A stretch of 51,829 nucleotides of DNA from Clostridia bacterium. GTDB lineage: Bacteria; Bacillota; Clostridia; Oscillospirales; CAG-272. The notes under the pieces are model-generated. The model was not told where the DNA came from. It saw only the letters and a program-made list of their open reading frames with translations, and searched no databases. The translations under genes were made by a program, and so were the position numbers. The stretch covers positions 1 through 51,829 of the forward strand of contig JAFYLH010000033.1 of assembly GCA_017537175.1 (NCBI GenBank), in the 5' to 3' direction. Shown here one piece after another: positions 15,319 to 23,909 of the stretch. Each line of letters starts with the position of its first letter. The first letter of the stretch is position 1.

Positions 15319-16125
15319 ATGGCATCATTACCTATAGCATTACAGTTATACTCGGTTCGCGAGGAGCTGGAGCAGGATTTTATAGGCACCCTTAAGGCAG
15401 TTAAGGAAATGGGCTACGACGGCGTTGAGTTTGCAGGTCTTGGCCACAAGGATCCCCTTGAGGTAAAAAAGATCCTTGAGGAGATAGGTCTGGTTTGTAT
15501 GTCCAGCCACGCACCCACAGATGAAATGGTAAAGGACGGCGCTCTTGCCCGCTACAAGGCTCTTGGCTGTGACTATGTGGTTATACCCTGGATGAGCTAC
15601 GGCGGACACAATCAGAAGCTGCAGGAAAATCTTGAGCTTATCCGTACTCTTGCCGACAAGGCTTACGAGGAGGGTCTTACCCTGCTCTACCACAACCACG
15701 ACTTTGAGTTCAAAAAGGTGGATGATAAGTGTGTGCTTGACATAATCTATGATTATGTTCCCGCTGACCGTCTCCAGACTCAGCTTGATACCTGCTGGGT
15801 AAACTTTGCAAGCTTCAGCCCCGTTGAATATCTTAACAAGTACGCAGGCAGAAGCCCCCTTGTACATATCAAGGATTACTGGGAAGCAGAAGGCAACACA
15901 GGTGTTCCCTATGATCTTATCGGCAAGAGCCGTGAGGACCGCGAGAACGAAGGCTTTATCTTTAAGCCCGTAGGCCACGGTATACAGGATGTTCCCGCTA
16001 TACTTGAGGCATCAAAGGCGGCAGGCGCAAAGTGGGTCATCGTTGAACAGGATGAGTCCCCCGAGCGCGGTGCCCTTGAGTCTGCTAAGATGAGTATCGA
16101 ATACTTAAGATCCTTTGAGTGGTAA
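15319..16125 (+). CDS. Sugar phosphate isomerase/epimerase (AP endonuclease 2 / IolE-like TIM barrel)
   Basis: A 268-residue TIM-barrel protein of the xylose-isomerase-like family. Metal-site candidates are His and Glu residues in YHNHDFEFK near residue 133, LDTCWV (Asp near 155), VHIKDYW (His near 179) and VEQDES near the C terminus. The likely role is isomerisation or epimerisation of a sugar, keto-sugar or inositol derivative, together with the upstream dehydrogenase. The start has a GGAGG site. A strong terminator follows at 16216. Confidence 0.88.
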   Translation: MASLPIALQLYSVREELEQDFIGTLKAVKEMGYDGVEFAGLGHKDPLEVKKILEEIGLVCMSSHAPTDEMVKDGALARYKALGCDYVVIPWMSYGGHNQKLQENLELIRTLADKAYEEGLTLLYHNHDFEFKKVDDKCVLDIIYDYVPADRLQTQLDTCWVNFASFSPVEYLNKYAGRSPLVHIKDYWEAEGNTGVPYDLIGKSREDRENEGFIFKPVGHGIQDVPAILEASKAAGAKWVIVEQDESPERGALESAKMSIEYLRSFEW

Positions 16126-16215
16126 AGGGCGTCACGGTGCCGCTGCCAAAATCGGGTGTTTTATTTACTGAAATTTATTATTCAGTGCCCGATATAAAGT
16201 TTACATTATATAGTG

Positions 16216-16246
16216 AAAACAGGAAGCTTTTTGAGCTTCCTGTTTT
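16216..16246 (+). terminator. Terminator after the isomerase
   Basis: A perfect 13-bp stem (AAAACAGGAAGCT and its complement) with a 5-nt loop, then TATTTAT. An imperfect longer hairpin (ATCGGG...CCCGAT, about 16150-16193) precedes it; the rest of 16126-16295 shows no gene. Confidence 0.85.
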
Positions 16247-16295
16247 ATTTATCCAAAACCGGGAATACTACCGACAGTAAATATCGGAGGTAGAT

Positions 16296-17594
16296 ATGGA
16301 TTCTATATGGACAAGGGATATACACCGCCCGTCCTTTAAAGCACTTAAGGGTAATGCCATAACCGATGTGCTGATAGTAGGCGGCGGCATAACCGGCATA
16401 CTCTGCGGCTATATGCTAAAAAAAGCAGGGATCGACTGTATGATACTTGAAGCGGACAGAATATGTGGCGGTGTAACCCAAAATACAACAGCAAAGATCA
16501 CAATTCAGCACGGACTTTTTTGTAACAAGCAGATAAAATGCTACGGTGAGGAAACAGCACGGCAATACCTCAAGGCACAGCAAAGGGCCTTTGATATATA
16601 CGCAGAGCTATGTAAGGATATCCCCTGTGATTATGAAGCAAAGGACTCCTATGTCTATTCCTTAAACGATCCCGACAAGCTATCACGGGAGGTCAAGGCT
16701 CTGAATTCCTTGGGGATAGCAGCCGAGCTTACCGACACGCCACACCTTCCCTTTGCTACGGCAGGCGCAGTACGCATTGCAGGTCAGGCTCAGTTCCATC
16801 CGTTAAAATTCCTTTACTCTATAGCCGAGCAGCTGCCTGTATACGAAAACACAAAGGTTACACAGTTCCTGCCCGACAAGGTTATAACAGAGCACGGTAC
16901 GGTTGAATATAACAAGCTCATCATCGCCACCCATTTCCCGATTATAAACAAGCACGGAGGGTACTTTTTTAAGCTATATCAGCACCGTTCATATGTTTTG
17001 GCACTTAAGGGTGCACAGGATGTAAAGGGTATATATGTGGATGAAAGCGAAACGGGGCTTTCCTTTCGGAATTATGCAGATCTGCTGCTTCTTGGCGGAG
17101 GCGGACACCGTACGGGTAAGCAGGGCGGCTGCTGGCAGGAGCTTGAAGCCTTTGCCCGCAAATATTACAAAAACGCAGAGATAGTAGGCAGGTGGGCTAC
17201 ACAGGACTGTATCTCCCTTGACACTATTCCTTATATAGGTCAATACTCCAAGGCTATACCAAATGTGTATACGGCTACGGGCTTTAATAAATGGGGTATG
17301 ACCAACGCTATGGTATCGGCAGATATCCTATGCGATCTTGTGCGGGGAAAAAGCAATCCTTATGCCGGTGTGTTTTCTGCATACAGGAGTCTGTTCCACA
17401 CACAGCTTGCAATAAATATCCTCGAATCCTCAAAGGGTCTTTTGACCCCTACCTCACCACGCTGTCCCCATCTTGGCTGCGCTCTTAAATACAACCCTGC
17501 AGAGCATAGCTGGGACTGCCCCTGCCACGGCTCACGGTTCAGCGAAAATGGCAAGCTGATAGATAACCCCGCAACAGATGATAAGAGGTTATAG
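16296..17594 (+). CDS. FAD-dependent oxidoreductase with C-terminal Rieske domain
   Basis: A 432-residue fusion. The N-terminal DAO-type flavoprotein has VLIVGGGITGILCGYMLKKAG at about residues 24-44 for FAD binding and GGGVTQNTTAKIT-type active-site sequence following. The last 43 residues are a Rieske 2Fe-2S module: Cys390, His392, Cys408 and His411 as ligands, with Cys395 and Cys410 as the disulfide pair. YhfW-type proteins with this layout are common in Firmicutes, but the substrate is unknown. The Rieske part is at the short end of the family. Its start has a GGAGG site, and it is monocistronic with its own terminator. Confidence 0.88.
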   Translation: MDSIWTRDIHRPSFKALKGNAITDVLIVGGGITGILCGYMLKKAGIDCMILEADRICGGVTQNTTAKITIQHGLFCNKQIKCYGEETARQYLKAQQRAFDIYAELCKDIPCDYEAKDSYVYSLNDPDKLSREVKALNSLGIAAELTDTPHLPFATAGAVRIAGQAQFHPLKFLYSIAEQLPVYENTKVTQFLPDKVITEHGTVEYNKLIIATHFPIINKHGGYFFKLYQHRSYVLALKGAQDVKGIYVDESETGLSFRNYADLLLLGGGGHRTGKQGGCWQELEAFARKYYKNAEIVGRWATQDCISLDTIPYIGQYSKAIPNVYTATGFNKWGMTNAMVSADILCDLVRGKSNPYAGVFSAYRSLFHTQLAINILESSKGLLTPTSPRCPHLGCALKYNPAEHSWDCPCHGSRFSENGKLIDNPATDDKRL

Positions 17595-17604
17595 ATCAAA
17601 TGAT

Positions 17605-17646
17605 AAAGCCGTCGGGCAAATTCCCAACGGCTTTCGTGTTTTTTTG
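17605..17646 (+). terminator. Terminator of the FAD-Rieske gene
   Basis: AAAGCCGT pairs with ACGGCTTT, with an inner GGG/CCC, followed by CGTGTTTTTTT. The arm sequence AAAGCCGTCGGGCAA recurs in the hairpin at 18899-18925. Confidence 0.8.
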
Positions 17647-17705
17647 CTATGTTTACATAGTAAAAGCACTACAGGGGATGGTTTGTCTACACACAGAACC
17701 ATCAC

Positions 17706-18683
17706 TTATTTTGGTCTGTTTTCTGTTACCGTTGTTTTAGCCCAAATATCACCTATTCTTTGGTTTTGACCCACCAATAACGGCACCTCCATTGGCGCCA
17801 ATATAAGTGTTAGTGTTCTTTTGAAAGCATCCGAAACAGTAAATTTAGAACCATCTGTTTTTTCCACTTTTATTCTAAGTATTCTTTTTCCTATACTTGC
17901 GCCTTTAAAAAGAATATCCTTAAACATAAGTAAAAGAAAAAAGGAAATAAAATAAGTAGTTAATGATATATAAAATACTTCTATTTTTCCTAAAGTAACT
18001 GCAAAAACTATTATAGAAGATAGAATGCATGATATATGAAAATCAATTAAAGCTGATATCCCTCGTTTTATGTTGATTTTCTTTTTAATAATATCCTTAA
18101 AAAGCTTTTCCGGACACTGGGAACACCGGGTGATATTTCGTCGACGCGCAGAAGTGTCCCCTTGGTTCGGTGATTTAGTTCTCGGTCTTATTATCAAGAG
18201 ACAGAACTCTATCAACAGCACAGTCGACGATGCGACAATTACCATACCGCCAATTATTCTTGGAGGATAAGAAGAAATCCGCATATATTCGTTATACTCC
18301 GTTAAAGAAAATAGATTGTCGGTATCGGTACTTAAGGAAGCTATACTAACAAATGCCACATTTTTCTGATCCATTAGCTCTGCTTGGGCATTTTCGACCC
18401 TAAAGAAAATCTGCTGTCCGTTTTTTAAGCTTGCAATATTATCAATTTCAATATTATTGCTTATGTTAGTGGTTATTAACAAATAAGATTTGTGCTCTTT
18501 TGTGTATATATCTATTGTTCCGGTATCGGTAATAACTACATCACTTACTGTTGCTGTAAAGGCTGTTGTTGAATCCTCGTTCAGCTTGTATGATTTGACT
18601 ACTAATGACATAAGAACAACCGTTGCGACAAGAAAAAATATTGATATAACTGTAATAACTATATTAATTTTTCTGTTTTTCAT
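17706..18683 (-). CDS. RDD-family membrane protein with N-terminal extracytoplasmic domain
   Basis: A 325-residue protein. A first transmembrane helix (residues about 7-28) is followed by about 100 extracytoplasmic residues, a second helix near 140-160 (GGMVIVASSTVLLIEFCLLII) and a basic linker. The C-terminal RDD domain (about 200-320) contains RGISALIDFHISCILSS and KGASIGKRILRIKV, the paired Arg/Asp-Asp type signatures. RDD proteins are poorly understood; some are linked to ion or solute transport. The base composition is more AT-rich than its neighbours and it stands alone between hairpins, so acquisition by transfer is possible. Ribosome site GAGGT. Confidence 0.78.
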   Translation of the reverse strand: MKNRKINIVITVISIFFLVATVVLMSLVVKSYKLNEDSTTAFTATVSDVVITDTGTIDIYTKEHKSYLLITTNISNNIEIDNIASLKNGQQIFFRVENAQAELMDQKNVAFVSIASLSTDTDNLFSLTEYNEYMRISSYPPRIIGGMVIVASSTVLLIEFCLLIIRPRTKSPNQGDTSARRRNITRCSQCPEKLFKDIIKKKINIKRGISALIDFHISCILSSIIVFAVTLGKIEVFYISLTTYFISFFLLLMFKDILFKGASIGKRILRIKVEKTDGSKFTVSDAFKRTLTLILAPMEVPLLVGQNQRIGDIWAKTTVTENRPK

Positions 18684-18898
18684 AATCTACCTCATTAATA
18701 TGCCGGCGCAGTATACACTTGTCCGACGCAAATCAGGAAACGATTCTCTGATTTATGATTTATGATTTATCAAGCACAAACTCTTTCCTAATAATATAGT
18801 AACATAAGGTGGTGTTTTTTGTCAACACGCAATCCCCTACCCTGTGTTATTTGGGTAAAGTCAAACAATGCTTCATAATCAACCAATCGAAATAAATA

Positions 18899-18925
18899 AA
18901 GCCGTCGGGCAATGCCTGACGGCTT
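18899..18925 (-). terminator. Orphan terminator-like hairpin
   Basis: AAGCCGTCGGGCA folds back on TGCCTGACGGCTT as an almost loop-free stem. Read leftward it is followed by TATTTATTT and GATTGGT, the same tail as the tRNA-Pro terminator, but there is no obvious gene between them. The stretch 18690-18898 holds AT-rich sequence and a GATTTAT triple repeat near 18750-18772 and no gene. Confidence 0.6.
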
Positions 18926-18930
18926 GTTGT

Positions 18931-19012
18931 TATCATCAACGACGTAAGGAGTTGTATATCATCAATTCCGTAAAGAATTGCATATTATCAACTTCGTAGA
19001 TGTTGTATCTTG
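18931..19012. repeat. Three degenerate hairpin repeats (ATCA...CGTA...TTG)
   Basis: Three tandem units of about 26 bp share an ATCAA(C/T) start, a CGTA in the loop and an (A/G)TTG(T/C)AT end. Each folds into a small hairpin: CAAC...GTTG, CAATTC...GAATTG, CAAC...GTTG. No ORF. The same general design of small-hairpin arrays occurs between genes in other gut Clostridia; function unknown. Confidence 0.6.
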
Positions 19013-19049
19013 CGCGGCCTCTCCCGCTCCAGTCGCATAGTCGATACGA

Positions 19050-19069
19050 ACACGGACTTATGTCCGTGT
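19050..19069. repeat. Perfect hairpin ACACGGAC/GTCCGTGT
   Basis: An 8-bp perfect stem with a TTAT loop in the gene-free stretch 19013-19190. It is not followed by a T-run, so it is unlikely to be a terminator. The surrounding bases look like decayed accessory DNA. Confidence 0.55.
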
Positions 19070-19145
19070 CCGTTTCTCCTTGCTTTGTGGAGTATCGCTG
19101 CGGAAAAAGAGTCTACCGGACTTTTTTTCCTTGCTCACCACCCCA

Positions 19146-19182
19146 CTTGGGGTGAGATCAGCCACTGGTTCAAAACCTACCA
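19146..19182 (+). pseudogene. Inverted partial copy of tRNA-Pro (3' half remnant)
   Basis: On the plus strand CTTGGGGTG...CACTGGTTCAAAACC...TACCA resembles the anticodon loop to T-arm part of the tRNA-Pro encoded on the minus strand 46 bp to the right. Aligned without gaps over 30 positions, 24 match by my count, including CTTGGGGTG and CTGGTTCAA. The acceptor region is deleted apart from a terminal ACCA. It could be a remnant of an integration or recombination event. It cannot fold into a complete tRNA. Confidence 0.55.
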
Positions 19183-19190
19183 ATCAAAAT

Positions 19191-19228
19191 AACAAAAGCC
19201 GAATGGATAAATCCATTCGGCTTTTGTT
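19191..19228 (-). terminator. Terminator of tRNA-Pro
   Basis: A perfect 17-bp stem (AACAAAAGCCGAATGGA and its complement) with a TAAA loop, directly abutting the 3' CCA of tRNA-Pro. Read leftward it continues ATTTTGATTGG. Confidence 0.88.
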
Positions 19229-19303
19229 GGTCTGAGTGACTGGACTTGAACCAGCGGCCTCTACCACCCCAAGGTAGCGCGCTACCAGCTGCGCCACACC
19301 CAG
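19228..19303 (-). tRNA. tRNA-Pro (GGG)
   Basis: Minus-strand cloverleaf: acceptor CTGGGTG pairs with CACTCAG, starting with the C typical of bacterial tRNA-Pro. The anticodon loop TTGGGGT gives GGG, the T-loop is TTCAAGT, and CCA is encoded. It has its own consensus promoter and terminator. Confidence 0.95.
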
Positions 19304-19317
19304 ATGCAACGCTAAAA

Positions 19318-19346
19318 AGTATATCATACTATAACACGGTTGTCAA
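19318..19346 (-). promoter_or_regulatory. Promoter of tRNA-Pro
   Basis: Minus-strand TTGACA and TATACT separated by 17 nt, with the -10 box 14 bp upstream of the tRNA 5' end. Confidence 0.85.
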
Positions 19347-19374
19347 GTCTTTTTTGACATTTTTTTAAAATATT

Positions 19375-20196
19375 TCAGCTTTTTTTCTTTTTTGCCTTTG
19401 CAACAAAAACTGCAACAGCCGCAACGCATATTACAGCCAATGTACCTATAATGACATAGTTATAGTATATCATCTCGGCTCCCTGTTTTTCGTCACCGAT
19501 ATTGGTATATCCTGTGTCCTTGCCCTCGTTTTCGCTCATAAGCTTAACATAGTCTGCAACGGGATATATCTTTTCGTTACTGATCCAGGTTATGCCCTTT
19601 GATGAAAAATAAGGTACTACATATTCTGAGCCGTTGTCTGTAAAATACATAAGATGGATATTGTTTACCTCATCATACACCATACGGAAGGAATCGATGT
19701 CCGGCTCGGGATAATATTTAAGGATATTTTCATATATCGCAGAGATACCGAAGACCACATCGGGATAGCTTCTGCCGATGTCCTTCATAAACTTTGTACC
19801 CTGTCGGATATACCATCCGTTATCAACATTGCTGTTACGGACGACCTGCACCTCGCATTGCTTATCATAGCAAGGAACCACCCAATAATACTTATCGCTG
19901 ATGTTGGAGGCAAAGCTTCCCTGCTTTTTGTACTGACCGTTGATATCCTTTTTCTCTAAATAGTAAACCTGATACATACGGTCATAATCCACCTTGTCCG
20001 GATTATTGCCAAGGTATGTCTTCCATTCTTCCTGCTCTTGCTGAAGTGAGCTCTTGATCTGTTCGACCTCGTCGGCATATTCTTCAAGCTTCAGATTGGT
20101 AAACGCGGTACCAGTAATGCCCTCGGCAAACACTCCGATTGCACTTGCCGCAACAAGCAGTATACATACAGTAATAATTAAAAATCTTTTCATCAT
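19375..20196 (-). CDS. Exported membrane-anchored protein of unknown function
   Basis: A 273-residue protein with a signal peptide (residues 1-24, ending near VFA-EG), an extracytoplasmic domain and a single C-terminal transmembrane helix (about 246-266) followed by a lysine tail (KAKKKKS). The first part after the signal is predicted coiled helix (YADEVEQIKSSLQQEQEEW), and the remainder is rich in Tyr, Trp and Asp. I do not recognise the family and see no catalytic motif. It is downstream of the sensor kinase on the same strand, but a terminator lies between them. A weak AAAGG ribosome site precedes the start. Confidence 0.75.
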   Translation of the reverse strand: MMKRFLIITVCILLVAASAIGVFAEGITGTAFTNLKLEEYADEVEQIKSSLQQEQEEWKTYLGNNPDKVDYDRMYQVYYLEKKDINGQYKKQGSFASNISDKYYWVVPCYDKQCEVQVVRNSNVDNGWYIRQGTKFMKDIGRSYPDVVFGISAIYENILKYYPEPDIDSFRMVYDEVNNIHLMYFTDNGSEYVVPYFSSKGITWISNEKIYPVADYVKLMSENEGKDTGYTNIGDEKQGAEMIYYNYVIIGTLAVICVAAVAVFVAKAKKKKS

Positions 20197-20296
20197 AACC
20201 TTTTATTCAAAGAAATATGCAAAATGGTTTATAAATCGTTCATTAATTCTTAATCATTGTATCACAATTATACTAATGTGTCAATAGATTATTAAG

Positions 20297-20326
20297 AAAA
20301 ATGCAGAGAAAATCTCTGCTTTTTTC
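20297..20326 (-). terminator. Terminator of the histidine kinase gene
   Basis: GCAGAGA pairs with TCTCTGC around AAA, flanked by A5 and T6 runs that extend the stem. It lies 9 bp after the kinase stop codon. Confidence 0.85.
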
Positions 20327-20334
20327 AGTATGTT

Positions 20335-21813
20335 TTATTTATCGGTTATTCGCGGTTTAGCCTGAGGCTTACTTCCCTCCTTAAGGGTGAACACAAACTC
20401 GCAGTATTCTTTAAATACACTCTTGACCCAGATATCCTGCTGGTGTGCATTGATGATGGTCTTGGTTATATACATACCCATACCCACACCTGTCTTGTCA
20501 AGGCCGCGGGATTTGTCGCTCTTATAGAATCGGTCAAATACATTGGGCAGATCCTCTTCGCTCATACCTACGCCCTCGTTGTATACCGATACATAGACCT
20601 TATGATCCATACGGTTTATACGGATGCGGTACTTACCGCCCTCGTATGAGAACTTGATAGCATTGTGGCATATATTGTAGAACACCTGATGTATCGCATC
20701 CTTATCAGCATAAACATACATATTGTCCGATTCTACATCAAACTCTACATCAAGCTTCTTTTCCTCAAGCTTTGATTCAAAGGAGATAAGTATCATACGA
20801 CCCATCTCACAGATATCAAAGTTATCAAAATTAAACTTGCGGTCGCCCGCCTCTATACGGGAAACATCAAGCAGCTGTGCCACCAGCCTTGAAAGTCGCT
20901 TGACCTCGTCACTTATAAGTGTGAGATAATAATCCTGCTTTTCAACGGGGATGGTGCCGTCACGGATGGCATCCACAAATCCACCTATGGTGGTCATAGG
21001 GGTTCTGAGGTCGTGGGCAACATTTACAAGGAAGGTCTTACGGGTATCCTCCAGCTTGTCCAGCTGCTGTGCCATATTGTTAAAGGACTCGGACAGCTGC
21101 GCTATCTCGTCCCTGCCCTTTACCTCTATACGGGTAGAAAAATCACCCTGAGCAAACTTTTTGGATGCCTTGGTCATATTACGCAAGGGGGCTATGCTGC
21201 GCTCGGTAAGGAAGTATACGCATACCATGGATATTACCATTACCCACAGGGAGGTCATAACGATAATACGCACTACCATATCAACCATTTCTTCCATACC
21301 CTCTGAGGGCGAGCATACAAACAATGCGCCCAGATATGTACCGTCCTCACCAAAATAAGGTGTTGCATAGCAATAATGCTTCTGATCAAATACTCCGTCA
21401 AGGTCGACCTTGGTCATACCGGTTGTCTCCTTGAGAGAATCCATAACTGCTATAGGTATGTTATCGGCTATATATGCCGAAGGAACATTGGAGTTATATA
21501 TCGGTATGGTTCCGTCCGGAAATGCTATCATATATATAACATCGTCGGTAAAAATAGTCATCTGTGTTACAAAGCTGCGAAGATCGTCAACCTCAAAATT
21601 TACCGCATTGGTAAAGCTCTGCTTATCGACCATTCCGCAGTTGTCATACATATACTCAAGTATCGACTCGGAGGAGCGGAGCATCATCTCCTTCTTGGTG
21701 TCAACGGTATACTGCATAAACATGGAGGATACTACGATCGACAAGGCAGCAAAGCTGACAATGATCATAACAAGAAATACAGCCATGTATTTATAAAATA
21801 CACTTTTAAACAT
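20335..21813 (-). CDS. Sensor histidine kinase (two-component)
   Basis: A 492-residue membrane kinase. Transmembrane helix 1 is at about residues 8-30, an extracytoplasmic sensor domain spans about 31-180, and helix 2 is at about 185-205. HAMP follows (about 207-260), then HisKA with the phospho-acceptor His in VNVAHDLRTPM near 270, and a HATPase domain with GVGMGMYI near the C terminus. It pairs with the OmpR-type regulator just upstream. The start at 21813 has GGAG 7 nt before it; an ATG 7 codons earlier has none. A terminator-like hairpin between the two genes may lower kinase levels. The signal sensed is unknown. Confidence 0.92.
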   Translation of the reverse strand: MFKSVFYKYMAVFLVMIIVSFAALSIVVSSMFMQYTVDTKKEMMLRSSESILEYMYDNCGMVDKQSFTNAVNFEVDDLRSFVTQMTIFTDDVIYMIAFPDGTIPIYNSNVPSAYIADNIPIAVMDSLKETTGMTKVDLDGVFDQKHYCYATPYFGEDGTYLGALFVCSPSEGMEEMVDMVVRIIVMTSLWVMVISMVCVYFLTERSIAPLRNMTKASKKFAQGDFSTRIEVKGRDEIAQLSESFNNMAQQLDKLEDTRKTFLVNVAHDLRTPMTTIGGFVDAIRDGTIPVEKQDYYLTLISDEVKRLSRLVAQLLDVSRIEAGDRKFNFDNFDICEMGRMILISFESKLEEKKLDVEFDVESDNMYVYADKDAIHQVFYNICHNAIKFSYEGGKYRIRINRMDHKVYVSVYNEGVGMSEEDLPNVFDRFYKSDKSRGLDKTGVGMGMYITKTIINAHQQDIWVKSVFKEYCEFVFTLKEGSKPQAKPRITDK

Positions 21814-21885
21814 ATCTTTTCTCCAAAAGGGCATAACTGCCCGTCCTTAGTTGCCGTATTTTACAATACAGCAGTCTACAAAACA

Positions 21886-21914
21886 AATTGAGGCGAAACA
21901 AGTCCGCCTCAATT
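21886..21914 (-). terminator. Terminator-like hairpin between response regulator and kinase
   Basis: AATTGAGGCG pairs with CGCCTCAATT (10 bp, 9-nt loop), starting 16 bp after the regulator stop and followed leftward by TTTGTTTTG. It probably causes partial termination within the operon. Confidence 0.75.
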
Positions 21915-21929
21915 AATGATTTTTTTGAA

Positions 21930-22622
21930 TTACTGAAGTATCTCGAACTTGTAGCCTACACCCCATACAGTCTTAAGGATCCAGTTATCGCTGACACCCT
22001 CAAGCTTTTCACGAAGTCTCTTGACATGAACATCAACTGTACGGCTGTCACCCAGATAGTCAAAGCCCCATACCTTGTCAAGAAGCTGGTCACGGGTAAA
22101 TACGCGGTTATAGTTGGATGCGAGGAAGTAGAGAAGCTCGAGTTCCTTGGGAGGAATGGTAACGCTCTTGCCGTTAAGCTTAAGCTCATACTTTTCAAGG
22201 CTGATCTCGATGTTATCAAACTTGATAACCTCATCGTCGTTCTGATCGTCACGGGCTGCGTAACGGCGCAGAACTGCCTTAACACGGGCAGAAAGCTCCT
22301 TCATATCAAAGGGCTTAACAACAAAGTCATCTGCACCCAGCTCAAGACCGAGAACCTTATCAAAGGAGTCGTCCTTTGCACTTACAAATATGATAGGCTT
22401 GTTAGCAGAGATCTCTCTGATCTCGCGGCAAACCTGGAAGCCGTCCTTGTTAGGCATCATTATATCAAGAAGAACAAGGTCAGGCTCATAAAGCTTGAAG
22501 TAAGACACACCCTCGACACCGTCGCAAGCAGTCTTTACATCATAACCCTCGTTCTCAAAATATGCGCGTAAAAGCTCGCATATATTCATCTCATCATCTA
22601 TTACTAAAAGTTTTGTTCCCAT
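21930..22622 (-). CDS. OmpR/PhoB-family response regulator
   Basis: A 230-residue DNA-binding regulator. The receiver domain has the acidic pair in LVIDDE near residues 7-9, the phospho-acceptor Asp in LVLLDIMMP near 52, and Lys in VKPFD near 101. The C-terminal winged-helix domain (about 130-230) has FTRDQLLDKVWG and RTVDVHVKRLREKLE. I chose the ATG at 22622, which has GGAGGTG 7 nt upstream; a TTG six codons earlier lacks a site. Adjacent kinase is the presumed partner. Targets unknown. Confidence 0.93.
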   Translation of the reverse strand: MGTKLLVIDDEMNICELLRAYFENEGYDVKTACDGVEGVSYFKLYEPDLVLLDIMMPNKDGFQVCREIREISANKPIIFVSAKDDSFDKVLGLELGADDFVVKPFDMKELSARVKAVLRRYAARDDQNDDEVIKFDNIEISLEKYELKLNGKSVTIPPKELELLYFLASNYNRVFTRDQLLDKVWGFDYLGDSRTVDVHVKRLREKLEGVSDNWILKTVWGVGYKFEILQ

Positions 22623-22755
22623 GGATAACACCTCCGACAAAATTACTTCTGAACACTTGTCCTGTTTATTAATTAATTATAACATATTTACATAAGAAAT
22701 GATGAACAAATTGTGAATTTTAAAGATTTGTTCATTAATTTTCAAGAATTTTTGC

Positions 22756-22784
22756 TTGAATTGAGGCAGTATTTGATGTATAAT
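22756..22784 (+). promoter_or_regulatory. Promoter of ychF
   Basis: TTGAAT and TATAAT separated by 17 nt, with the -10 box 33 bp upstream of the ychF ATG. Confidence 0.78.
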
Positions 22785-22817
22785 AGCGTAGATAATTACG
22801 TTTTGAGGAGATATATA

Positions 22818-23909
22818 ATGAAACTTGGAATAGTAGGATTGCCTAATGTAGGTAAAAGTACACTTTTCAATGCTATAACAAATGCAGGCGCAGAGGCTCA
22901 GAACTACCCCTTCTGTACCATTGATCCCAATGTGGGCGTGGTAACCGTACCCGATGCAAGACTTGATGTTCTTGCCGAGATGTACAACCCCGAAAAGTAC
23001 ACTCCCGCAATAGTTGAGTTTGTTGACATTGCAGGTCTGGTAAAGGGTGCATCCAAGGGTGAGGGTCTGGGAAACAAGTTCCTTGCCAACATCCGTGAGG
23101 TTGATGCTATCGTTCATGTGGTGCGCTGCTTTGAGAATACCAACATTATCCATGTTGACGGCTCTATAGACCCTATCCGTGATATGGAAACAATAAACCT
23201 TGAGCTTATCTTTGCGGATATGGAGACTCTTACCCGCCGTATGGACAAGACCCGCAAGGATATGAAGAGCGACAAGAAGTTAGCCTCTAACCTTGAACTT
23301 TTTGAGAGAGTTTACAAGTCCCTCGAGGATGGTGTTACCGCAAGAAGCCTTGAGTACACCGAGGACGAGGCTGCTATTATGGAGGATGTAAGACTCCTTA
23401 CCTACAAGCCTGTTATCTATGTTGCAAATGTAAGCGAGGATGAGGTGTCCGATTCCAGCGATAATCAGTATGTTGCAACTCTTCGCGAGGCAGTAAAGGA
23501 CGAGGGTGCTCAGGTAGTTCCGATCTGTGCTAATATCGAGTCCGAGATCGCACAGCTTGACGATGAAGAAAAGGAAATGTTCCTCTCCGATCTTGGCATC
23601 GAGGAAAGCGGTCTTAACCGTCTTGTAAAGGCAAGCTATACTCTGCTTGGTCTTATAAGCTATCTTACCGCAGGACCCAAGGAGGTTCGTGCCTGGACTA
23701 TAGTTAACGGCACAAAGGCTCCTCAGGCGGCAGGCAAGATCCACACCGACTTTGAGCGCGGCTTTATCCGTGCAGAGGTTATAGCCTATGATGACCTTAT
23801 TGCTTGCGGTAATATGAATACCGCAAAGGAAAAGGGCCTTATCCGAAGCGAGGGTAAGGAATATGTCATCAAGGACGGCGATGTGGTTCTGTTCAGATTC
23901 AATGTTTAA
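22818..23909 (+). CDS. ychF: Redox-regulated ATPase/GTPase YchF (Obg family)
   Basis: A 363-residue conserved protein that binds ribosomes and hydrolyses ATP in characterised homologues. The P-loop GLPNVGKST is at residues 7-15. Switch II is [33 protein letters not shown] replaces the usual NKxD, the change linked to ATP preference. The C-terminal TGS-like domain has [12 protein letters not shown] and [15 protein letters not shown]. Full length and intact. The start at 22818 has GAGGAG 7 nt upstream; upstream in-frame codons are in the promoter region. The downstream GDSL gene overlaps its end (ATGTTTAA). Confidence 0.95.
   Translation: MKLGIVGLPNVGKSTLFNAITNAGAEAQNYPFCTIDPNVGVVTVPDARLDVLAEMYNPEKYTPAIVEFVDIAGLVKGASKGEGLGNKFLANIREVDAIVHVVRCFENTNIIHVDGSIDPIRDMETINLELIFADMETLTRRMDKTRKDMKSDKKLASNLELFERVYKSLEDGVTARSLEYTEDEAAIMEDVRLLTYKPVIYVANVSEDEVSDSSDNQYVATLREAVKDEGAQVVPICANIESEIAQLDDEEKEMFLSDLGIEESGLNRLVKASYTLLGLISYLTAGPKEVRAWTIVNGTKAPQAAGKIHTDFERGFIRAEVIAYDDLIACGNMNTAKEKGLIRSEGKEYVIKDGDVVLFRFNV

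Noticed and set aside
18931..19012. Possible CRISPR-like repeat array
   Set aside because: Units are directly adjacent without unique spacers, the stems vary, and no cas gene is present.
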